Shown one piece after another: positions 1-8,757 of a stretch of DNA of 23,274 nucleotides. A program made the position numbers and the translations under genes. The DNA lies in assembly GCA_001953115.1 (NCBI GenBank), contig LSSL01000175.1, positions 9,860-33,133 of the forward strand, written 5' to 3'. The DNA is from Smittium mucronatum (taxonomy: Eukaryota; Kickxellomycota; Harpellomycetes; Harpellales; Legeriomycetaceae). The stretch's first letter is position 1; every line of letters starts with the position of its first letter. A model generated the notes under the pieces. That model was not told where the DNA came from, searched no databases, and was given only the letters and a program-made list of their open reading frames with translations.

Positions 1-23
1 GGGGGGGGGGGGGGGGGGGGGGG
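1..23. repeat. Poly-G run at window edge
   Basis: Twenty-three consecutive G residues open the window and are followed directly by AT-rich intron-like sequence of the GGPPS gene. On the GGPPS coding strand it is a poly-C run downstream of the last visible exon. A pure G run exactly at a sequence edge is typical of an assembly or sequencing break at a homopolymer. Internal runs of 8 G (3113) and 11 G (16804) show that G tracts do occur elsewhere in this sequence, so a genuine tract is possible. Confidence 0.9.
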
Positions 24-65
24 TGATAAAGGTGTTTACAAAAATAAATAAAATAAAAAGCATAC

Positions 66-984
66 GTTTTTCCAGTTCCGCATTCGGACATCATTCGGAC
101 AGCTAGCCTGAACAACCCACCGGTCTCTAAAAAAGATTGTGTATGTATATTTATTAAAAGCAAGAGAAATTAAGTCAAGTATTGCTTACTATTTGAAACC
201 ATATCAATGTACTCCTCTTCACTAGGACATTGCAGATTATCCCTCCAGTACAAATCCATCCCTTGCCCCATATGCAGTAAAATCATTTCGTCTATAATAG
301 ATCATTTTTAAAATAAAGAATTTCAGATTGTTGCACAGAGAAAGTATATAATAGCACCATTGTGAAAAACACTCCTTATATAAATATCACAAGTTTTTAT
401 TGGAATGAATAGTACCTGTAAATATCTTGATGAGTTCGGGTTTGCCCATACCTACAACTTTCTGCAACGCCAGAAAATAAACGTAATTCGCAGAATTTAT
501 TGTTGAGGGCATTCCATAAATCAAATGTGCAACTAGTCCAAAAAAAGAAGGGGGTGGAGGTGAAATAAATTCCAGTAAAAATAGTATGAATTCAAGAATG
601 GGGTAAATATGGGTAAATAAATAAAGAGGGAATAGTACCTGGGAAACCGCGTCTCTTATCAGAAAAATCTTCAACGTCATCAATCAGCAAACTGGAGTTA
701 TGCAGCATCGTAACCACTTGATTAATTTCTTCTATAGGAGCTTTCTCTACTTTTAGCCATAGGTTAAACGCTTCAATTAGATGGCTCCTTATATCTTTTC
801 CCGGTAACGATGCTAGGTAATTGTAAGGTCCTAGTAGTACCTATACTCAAAAAAACAACATTTTTGATTTTATTAGTGGTAATTTACAATTAACAATTGT
901 TTTATTTTCGTGTAGTTGTATGAAAGAGTAAAGGGCTGTGAGTACCCGTTCTGAATATATTTTCTGGGCCTTGTCTTTCAGCAT
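66..984 (-). CDS. Geranylgeranyl diphosphate synthase, N-terminal half (split gene, 3' end beyond window)
   Basis: This enzyme condenses farnesyl diphosphate with isopentenyl diphosphate to make C20 geranylgeranyl diphosphate, used for protein prenylation and carotenoid or other diterpenoid synthesis. Exons on the minus strand: 984-946, 840-639, 532-416, 291-190 and 126-66, with introns 945-841, 638-533, 415-292 and 189-127, all GT-AG and all phase-consistent; they give 173 residues against about 300 for the human enzyme. Landmarks: PGKDIR 26-31, [14 protein letters not shown] 58-71 with the first aspartate motif DDVED 67-71, RRGFPVAH 76-83, [12 protein letters not shown] 92-103, [12 protein letters not shown] 126-137, EEEYIDMV 144-151, [11 protein letters not shown] 154-164. 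The second DDxxD motif and C-terminus are missing only because the window ends. The start at 984 is chosen because it puts 13 residues before VLLGPYNYL, close to the human layout; the frame stays open upstream, so an N-terminal extension is possible. The last donor at 65-64 (GTATGC) is inferred. Confidence 0.93.
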
Positions 985-1455
985 TGCTTTGTATGCATAT
1001 ATGAAGTTTGCCTCTATACAAAATAAAAAAAAAAAGTATTCGAACTGATCCGACTCGCAACTATTAAAAATGAAAAACTCTTTCTCAAGAAGCCTTTTCT
1101 TTTTCTTCCAAACCTACAAGCACAAAATGAACAAGATTTTTTCTTCTTTTTTTTTGATAAACAAAAGTGTTGAAAATGGAAGAATTATTGATTGAAAGGG
1201 GTGTGGAGGTGGTAGGATGAACTTTAAACGCAAGATTTATATCAAAAAGAACTTGATATGGCAGTAGTAAGTTTCCCTTTTTGACCCTTAAAATAAGCAA
1301 CTATTGCATATAAACAATATAAAAAATGTATGTCTAGAATTAAGCTGGGTTCATGTAGTCCACTTGTTAGGCCGCAATTAGCTTCCCCCTAATCCCAATC
1401 ACCTCCCTTCCCTACAATGCCTCCATTTTCTGCCCAATCCCAAACTCACTTTACC
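985..1455 (-). other. Probable GGPPS leader region with candidate upstream splice sites
   Basis: Upstream of the chosen GGPPS start, the minus strand has a pyrimidine-rich tract ending in TATAG (AG at 1015-1014) and a second acceptor-like site TTGTGCTTGTAG (AG at 1115-1114). A donor-like GAG|GTAAAG lies at 1455/1454. A 5' UTR exon ending at 1455 and spliced to 1013 or 1113 would be reasonable. If the 1113 acceptor is used, the exon 1113-946 is open in the GGPPS frame for 56 codons, but its translation is poor in recognisable GGPPS character and includes a run of phenylalanines encoded by the T tract. A non-coding leader is the simpler reading. Confidence 0.4.
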
Positions 1456-1720
1456 TCAATCCACCCACATATCAACACTCTTTTGAATTGATCCAATTGC
1501 TCTATTTTAAAACGGCATTGCCAATACTGGTTGGCCATAAAGCAGCTACGGGCTCTCCAGCAGCTCAAATCGAATGAAAATTCATTCCCAATTCCGTCTA
1601 ATACAATTTTCCCAAATAGAAAGAAAACTCGCTCTTTATGCACTCACTGGGACTCTAGCCTACTCCCCGATTCGTTTGACCAAAAATACTTTTTTTTTTT
1701 TTGTATCACGGAATTTACCA
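1370..1720. promoter_or_regulatory. Less AT-rich, strand-asymmetric zone, possible GGPPS promoter or leader
   Basis: This stretch is clearly richer in G+C than what follows, and its plus strand from about 1380 to 1485 is rich in C and T with very few G. Such pyrimidine-rich blocks are common near eukaryotic promoters. Short ORFs overlap here on both strands (plus 1531-1731 and 1574-1843, minus 1446-1643), but none has a recognisable domain and they contradict one another. Its position 5' of GGPPS, and upstream of a possible plus-strand gene at 1962, would suit a shared intergenic promoter. This is inferred from composition and position only. Confidence 0.3.
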
Positions 1721-1961
1721 AAAACACATAAAACCAGGAAATTGGTAAAAGAGAAATCATATTCTGAAACATTACAAATATGTGTTGAAATCAAGGAAAT
1801 TGCATGGAAATTAGAAAAAACCAGTAAATGCAGTTTTAGCTAATTTATAGATTTTTCGAAAAATAAAGCTATTTATAGAGAAATCCTCATAAGGAGTATA
1901 CATTAGGACCCAATTATAACTTTAAAAACAAATATATTAAAGCTCTTCATAAAGACAAAAT

Positions 1962-2129
1962 ATGCTCTTTATACTCACATTAATCATTGGGATTCTGTGT
2001 GCTGGATTGACGACTCTAATTTACTACTTGTTTACTGTCCCGTGTTTTAAAAATAAAAATAAAAGTACCGAAATTAGGTGTCACTTTAAATCCATCATTC
2101 TATTTTATTTCCAGAGCAATAAACTATAA
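1962..2129 (+). CDS. Short ORF with hydrophobic N-terminus, possible first exon
   Basis: I do not recognise this gene. The ATG at 1962 opens a 55-residue frame beginning MLFILTLIIGILCAGLTTLI and then YYLFTVPCF, a strong membrane anchor or signal sequence of about 25 hydrophobic residues, followed by a lysine and asparagine rich tail. Base composition is normal for this locus up to about 2050 and then turns AT-rich, as if an exon ended there. A GT at 2065-2066 (AAAA|GTACCG) resembles the GTAC donors of the neighbouring GGPPS gene. N-terminal anchors of this kind occur in microsomal enzymes such as cytochromes P450, but nothing downstream confirms this. The ORF is too short to exclude chance. 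If real it would be transcribed divergently from GGPPS. Confidence 0.25.
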   Translation: MLFILTLIIGILCAGLTTLIYYLFTVPCFKNKNKSTEIRCHFKSIILFYFQSNKL

Positions 2130-3112
2130 ACTTAATATTTAAAATAAACAATAGATTAATGTATACCAACTTGTAATTTCGGGATAAAAAAGATTTAAAA
2201 AATGGTACGTGCCAACGATTATCAAGCCTCCAAACAATTATGTTTTAAAATGCTGGAAACTAAAAAAACAAATGCCAACACAAACATATACCCTCACAAA
2301 AGTCACTAAAAAAATAAAATAAAGCAGAAATGTCACAGTTCCAGAAACAATAAAAATGTCTATGCATAAAAAAATTATAATTATAATCGAAAAGATTCTG
2401 ATATATGTGATTGAAATTGAAAATTATCAGCACAGAATTATTGATAAAGACAAAAATACCATATACTTTTCTGAATACATTCAATAGTGTACAAATCTTC
2501 ATTAATTGAATGATTTTGGGTTTAGGCTACCCTGTATTCTAACTAGATTTCACTGGTTCTAGAAGGAAATTTATCGCTTTAATTTTTCATAATTCTTGCC
2601 AGTGAAAGAATAACGAGAGTATTGAATAACTTTAAAATATTAGACCATGAATTCAAAAAAAAAAAAAAATCGGTCCTTTTTGGAAATTAAAACACTATTC
2701 GAGGGCTCGGTACCCAGCTTTACACCTACAATAAAAACCTAAAATCTCATTTCACTAGGAGTAAGTTTCTGGGCTCACTCAATTAGGAAAATTTCGCAAT
2801 GATTCAGGACATACAGTAAGAAAATCTTGACAAAAAAAATAAAATCAAAACAGGTTAAAGCTTTATACATCTTTCTTTTAACGGACTCTTTTTTTTTTTG
2901 ATAAATTCCTGAAAGTTTTTCTCATCAGATGTTCATAATTTTTCTAGTTTGAATCAGTTATGGGAATTTTCTTTCCAACAACAATTAGACACAAAGGGTA
3001 GTTCCACCTTTCTCACCAAGCACTAACAATTCTTTGGGATTTTTATACATAAAATGAGCACGAAATCTTTGAAATTTCATAAAAAAAACAGGTCTTTAGA
3101 CCTGATAAACCC
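2130..3112. other. AT-rich intergenic DNA, no gene seen
   Basis: Very AT-rich with scattered moderately mixed patches, for example 2700-2830. On the plus strand that patch is bounded by an acceptor-like TTTCACTAG and a donor-like ACATACA|GTAAGA, but all three frames between them hit stops, so it is not a coding exon. Nothing else supportable is visible. Confidence 0.6.
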
Positions 3113-3131
3113 GGGGGGGGTTTTTTTTTTT
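3113..3131. repeat. G8 tract fused to T11 tract
   Basis: Eight G residues, preceded by CCC, run directly into eleven T residues. It is conspicuous in a region otherwise nearly devoid of G runs. It could be a genuine purine/pyrimidine junction or a site of poor homopolymer base calling. Confidence 0.85.
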
Positions 3132-3178
3132 GGAAATGGTGTATAATGCTTGTAGACATTAAAATGAAATACCTCAGC

Positions 3179-3201
3179 TTTGGGTTTGATCAAATCCCAA
3201 A
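3179..3201. repeat. Near-perfect 23-bp inverted repeat
   Basis: The arms TTTGGG and CCCAAA flank the palindrome TTTGATCAAA, with one unpaired T at 3195. The whole segment folds into an 11-bp hairpin with a single bulge. It could be a protein-binding palindrome or a relic of a small transposon end; no flanking gene suggests a role. Confidence 0.6.
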
Positions 3202-6200
3202 TGTCAAATTATACAGTTCCGTATTATATTTCATTCAAAAAATCTTGGAATTAAAGTCTACTCTAGTGATAATACCTTTTTAAATTAATGAAATCTGGAA
3301 ATTATGTTTTTTTTTAAAAAAAAAAAATCATGAAACAATTAATTAATGCCTTATTAGTGTTTAAAAGTAATAATTTAAATGAATAGTTACAGGTAAAGCA
3401 AACGTTCTTGCGTGTAATTTTAAAAAAATCAAAAAAACTCACACTCATTTATTTGAAATTGAAGAATCTTCAAAAAACTGGAATTAATCGATACCAATTC
3501 ATTAAACTTTAATTGAAAAATGAGGAAAATCAAAGTAAACAGCGGTTTTAAATTAGAATGAAATAATTAAACATGGTTTATTTAAAATAATTTTATTGAA
3601 AATATATAAAATTAAAAAACTTAGTATAAATAAATCAATTAAAAACTTTTTTTAAAAAAGCTGAATTAGCATGTTGGTGGAAGCTATTAAAACGACTATA
3701 TTGGATATAAATTGGATTGAAAAATCAATTAAAAAAAGATTTTTATAAATAAACAAAAAAAAATTGCAGATATAATTTTGTATAATATATATTAGAATAA
3801 TTTTCAATAAATGAATACTAGCGTAGGTAAAAGTAAATTATCGATTATAAGTACATTTCCATATCCCTAAAAAAATATAAGCACAATTAAATGATCAACT
3901 ACAAATTTATTACAGATTATAAGTTTATGACTGAAAAATATTTATTTATTAGTCGCTTTTATAAGCACAAGTCAATGGTAAAATAAAATGTCTTGATAAA
4001 TTACTATTACAAGCACATTTTTGTATTGGAATAAAAGAAAAAAAATATGTAATAGAGATCCTGATCATCCATAAGTTCATTTTTATGTTGATATATCATA
4101 ATTAACTTTATTTTTTTTCTAATCTTTTATTTATAAAATTTCTTGTAAGTAAAATAAAATTTATTCAAGCGTTTTACTTATTTTCGTATGCCTAAAGATT
4201 GTTAAATGTATATCTCGGATATTTCTTATTTTTAATAAAGCCATCTAACTTTAGTTTTTTTTTTTTTTTTTTCATAAAGATATAATTCTGATCCCGCTCT
4301 TTTTTTTAAAATTTTTTTAGTAAAATTACAACTTTGGCTAAATCTTTTTGTTTTTTTCCTGGTTTTTTTTTTAATATCAGAAAAAATAAAATTAGAGTTA
4401 ATAAAAACTTCATGTCAGAAACTGGACATACTTTGTATTTATTTTATCTTACAATAATAATAATAAATACATCTTTTTTATGTTATTTTTTTTATCATCT
4501 GATTTATTTAGGTATTTATTCCTATTTTCTTTTTTCTCGCATTAACCTCCCTCCCCACCAAACTAATATAATTGTGAATTTTCAAAATAAATCACAAGTT
4601 TTTATATTATTTTCAACTATATCCAGCAGAAATTCTAAATATTATAGATCAATATTTGAAAAGAGCATCAAATCTTTAATTCCGTTGATATTTTCTTAAT
4701 ACAATCTTGAAAAAAACGTCTGCCCCTAATAATGGCTAAAATTTATATAGCCCAAAATAATAAATTCAGGTTATTTTACCAAAAGCTATCAATAAATATT
4801 TTCCAATGGCTACAAAAACAAAAAACAAATTAATAGTAGATTTATCAAAACATTACTCTTAAAAATATTTAAAAGCGATGGCCCCTGTATTTTTCCCTGA
4901 AAATAAATCCCTTTTTTTTTTTGAAAATTGTTCCATTATGATGACTTGAAATTTTTCTTATTTCACTTACACCTTAAGGTGTCTGCAATGGAATAATTTT
5001 CATCTTAAATTCTAAATATTATGTAAAAAATTCGTCGGAAAATGGCTAATAAACTATACCTTTCTACTTTGATTATCAAAGTCGAAGAATTAGAATAACG
5101 CTTAGATGTTGCGTTAATTAAAAATTAAGTATATCTACATAAAATGAGCCTTTAATTTCTTTCTGGTCTCACATTTACCAAAATTATAGGCATTACTCGC
5201 GCTATAATCTTTTTTCGTGTGTATAGAATTTTTATATTATAAATTTAGCTAAATAGGCTACCTGAATAATTATTCGCAAAAAAAAAAAAAGAAAAAAATT
5301 CTAAATTAATTGATTCTTTTCTGTATGCGGGAAGCTCTTTAGTTTTCTACATTTTTATAAAAATATCGATTTTTTTAAAATAATAATTTTCTAATATCAG
5401 GATTCCATTTAACTTCTAATTTGGACTTAATATACTTCATTTTTTTTTATCATGTATTTGGGAAATTTTTTTTAGCACATGGGATTATTTTTTTTCGCTC
5501 AAATATTTTTTTTTATAAAAAAATATATTTAAAACCCCTTCAAGAAAAAGATTAAAAAAAAACTAGCATAAAAAAGAAAAAAAATTCACAAAAAGTTTGA
5601 TCGGTTTAGGTTTGCTGGGTGACTATTTTTAGCTCAAGTTTTTAATAAATATAAAAACCAAAAAAATTGACCATTTTCTAGTATAAAAAACACTAATATT
5701 AAATACCATCACGAAATAAGATACGAATATCCTATTTTCATCACAAAACAGTATATATAATTTAATTTTTACTATCCACTAATACTTAAATTATATTTTT
5801 TTATAAATATATAAAATTAAATTAAATATTCCATTCTATTTTTTTTCAAGTTATTATAACCAATTTTAAATATAAAGAAATATATAATTATTAAGTTTTT
5901 TAAAAAGTTAATATTATGATTTATGCAAAAAAAGATTATAATTTTAAATCTTTAAAAGACGTTTTAAAGGATTATGGATTTGGCTATTGAACTGGTAAAG
6001 GATTAGGTGACAAATAGAAAAAAATTAAATAAGATTTTTTTGAAATTAAACTACGATAAAAGCGGTTCAAATTTTGGGACGCTAATACTATAAACTCCAA
6101 TCTCAGTGTCACTGAAAAAATTTATGCTACTTTTTTTTGCAAGTAAAATAGATAATATGAAAAGAAGTTATCCGAGTATTAAAAAAATTTTAATTAATTT

Positions 6201-8600
6201 TTTTTTTTTTTTTTTGAATCCAGTACATAATTTCTCTTTTAAAAAATAAAAAACTGGGAAAAACGACCGAAAGTTGATATAATATTATAGTTAGATTAAT
6301 TGTTCTGTTATTACACAAAAAAAATAATAATAATTATATTCAACCGCAGCATTTAATAATGAGATAACAAATATTTCATTATTATTCTGGACCCAAATTA
6401 AGATTAAAAAACCATTAAATAACTTTTATTTAAATTATCCCTCTTTACATACAAAAAAAATTTATAAATTAAAATTTTATTTCAATCTTAAATTTCAAAA
6501 AAAAAAAATGTGAGCTAGAAAATAGCTGCTGAAACCCCCGTTAATTAAAAAAAAACTGCTATAGCTTTATATTAATCACTTTTTTTATAATGTTTAAATA
6601 AAAATGTATAGTCTAAAGATAATTATTTTAATTAAAAAAATAAACCAAACATAAAAAAAAGATATTATAGAAAAATCTGGTTGCATTTTGAAAAAAATTT
6701 TCAATATTATTAAACAATTAATCTGGTAATAAATGAGTTTAGCAAAAAAAATAAAAAAAACGACATATCCCGGTCATTTCTTATATTTCACTAAATTATT
6801 TAATTCAAGAAATATTTTGGTGCATTATTAAAAGTTATATATGTATTCGTTTTTTTAGATCAATAAATAAAATAATATTTAGAATATTTTTCATATTTTT
6901 TCCCGGTTTTATTTTGAATTCTTAATTTGTAAAAATAATTTAAAATACATTCATTTTCAATAAAAAATTTATGCGTTAAAACTTTCCTTCTAAATATTCA
7001 ATTCAAAGAGCGTTTTTTTATTTGGATAATTAAATATACCTTTCTGAATTTTCATAATTCAATAATTTTCCTTAATACCGAAATTAAATCGATGTTAATT
7101 TGGGCTGAATATAAGAATTTAAAAAAATGCATTTATATCATTTAGTAACTACTATATACTTTTTAAAATATAAATTGAAATAAAAATATGAAAATTTAAC
7201 CTTATATAATCAAAATTTGTAAAAAATATCCTAATTAATCATTTTGAGGACGATAGCGAAAAAATCTGCTTTCAATTTCAGATATGTATTATGAAAAATT
7301 TATTAATATCTGTATGTTGCATATTAATGAATTCAGGCCAATTTTTTCCCTAGTATGCAAAAATAGAAACGATTCAAAAATTCGGACATCTAAAATTTTA
7401 AGAAAAACATCAAAGAAAAAAGTTATAAATAATGGCAGTATTCTAATAATTTTTTTCGATTTTTTGAGTGAAATTATTTGGCCTAGGAATGATTTTTTTT
7501 AAATTTATCGATTTAATTATTGGGTGAAAATAAAAAATTATTATAATAATCTGAAAAAATTAAATAAAACAAGTATAAAATTCACCATTTTGTCGCAAAA
7601 TATTTTTTTATATGGAATTTTAATTTGATAATTACAGAGAGTTAAAAAATTTATTCCTTGAAATTATATAATTCTTATTATATTAGACTGAAAAGCACCA
7701 TGAAATGCAAACATATTTAGAATTTTTTTAAAAAAACACTATACACATTTGGGAAAATCAGTTATTAAATGAGAATAATTCTTGAGGATTTGCATTTGCA
7801 AATATAGATCTTGTGAATAAAAATCTATTATATGGGTTGAAATATTGATTATTCCTATTTAAATAACCAATAATAGCTCAAAATAAACATAATTTTGCTT
7901 TATTGTGCATACATTGTAAATTTTATAATTTTCACATAGATTATACTAAAAAAATATCAATTAAATTAAATAAAAATTTCTTATAATTTCAATGATTTTT
8001 ATGGGTCTTAATTAATATAAATTGGCTTCTAAATATATGCTTAAAATAAAATATAATGAAATCGTGTTTTTTTTCTGAAAATTAAAAATTTAGAATTAAT
8101 TAGGCAAAAAAAACTATGTAAGAGAAAATATTTTTTAATACCATCTACGCTAATCTTTCTAATAAAAAATCATTTAAAATTGAACAATATTTCTGTTTTT
8201 CTTTAAAAAAAAAATTAACCCAACTATTTTCAGTTTTATTTATGAAATTTTTATCGGTTATATATATTTTATTATGATGCATATTAGATAATTTATGGCT
8301 CATATTTGTATTAAAATCAAAATAGCTAAAAGCCACTAATACCCAAAAATTTATTAAATTTATTTCAAATTATTTGAAATTTTGTTAAAAACTAAAAACT
8401 ACATCCTAATTTTTATATATTTTAGAATTTTCTTATTTAATATCCTGTTTTGTAAAAAATAAATATTATCGAATCCAATATTTAATGGTTTTTTTTTAGT
8501 TTAAACTCAGATTCCGATCTTTTTTTATTTTTATGATTTTTTTACGCGTTATTTTTTATATAATATATATTTTTAAATTTAATATTAATTTTTATATATT
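3202..8600. other. Extremely AT-rich gene-free stretch
   Basis: The sequence is dominated by A and T runs, including two tracts of 18 T (4255-4272 and 6198-6215). Open frames at 4334-4699 (plus) and 7284-7502 (plus) encode mostly F, I, N, K, Y and L, as expected from chance frames in such DNA; I see no domain or conserved motif. There is no rRNA or tRNA signature. A few small inverted repeats exist, such as the palindrome CAGTGTCACTG near 6104. The stretch is probably non-coding, possibly decayed mobile DNA. Confidence 0.7.
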
Positions 8601-8601
8601 T

Positions 8602-8685
8602 ATATTTTATATTTTATATTTTATATTTTATATTTTATATTTTATATTTTATATTTAGTATTTAGTATTTAGTATTTAGTATTTT
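8602..8685 (+). repeat. 7-bp tandem array, 12 units in two variants
   Basis: Seven perfect ATATTTT units (8602-8650) are followed by one ATATTTA (8651-8657), then three GTATTTA units (8658-8678) and a closing GTATTTT (8679-8685). The period stays at 7 bp across the change of unit, so the variant block probably arose by a point change followed by local expansion. The motif is not a standard telomere repeat. Confidence 0.95.
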
Positions 8686-8720
8686 AATAGAAAAATTCCA
8701 TATTTTCTCATTAGAAAAAA

Positions 8721-8757
8721 GGGGATGGGGTGGGGTTTAAATCTACCAATATTTGGG
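8721..8757 (+). other. G-tract cluster, possible G-quadruplex
   Basis: GGGG, GGGG and GGGG are separated by only 2 and 1 bases (8721-8735), and a fourth GGG follows at 8755-8757 after a 19-base loop. This fits a G-quadruplex with one long loop, or a three-tract form needing a partner strand. It begins 35 bases after the 7-bp tandem array and stands out against flanking DNA of almost only A and T. Confidence 0.55.

Noticed and set aside
1446..1843. Short ORFs on both strands upstream of GGPPS
   Set aside because: Mutually overlapping, no recognised domain; the region reads better as leader and promoter.
2698..2722. Similarity to a cloning-vector polylinker (CGGTACCCAGCTTT)
   Set aside because: Only about 14 bases match and no vector sequence continues on either side; most likely coincidence.
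2751..2819. Acceptor and donor-like pair enclosing a possible exon on the plus strand
   Set aside because: All three reading frames between the sites contain stops.
3188..3197. B-box-like GATCAAATCC
   Set aside because: It is the centre of a palindrome, with no A box upstream and no tRNA fold.
4334..4699. 121-residue plus-strand frame rich in F, Y, I and N
   Set aside because: Composition is what a chance frame in T-rich DNA gives; no domain, no codon bias, no splice context.
7284..7502. 72-residue plus-strand frame
   Set aside because: Low complexity and AT-driven residues only; nothing around it supports a gene.
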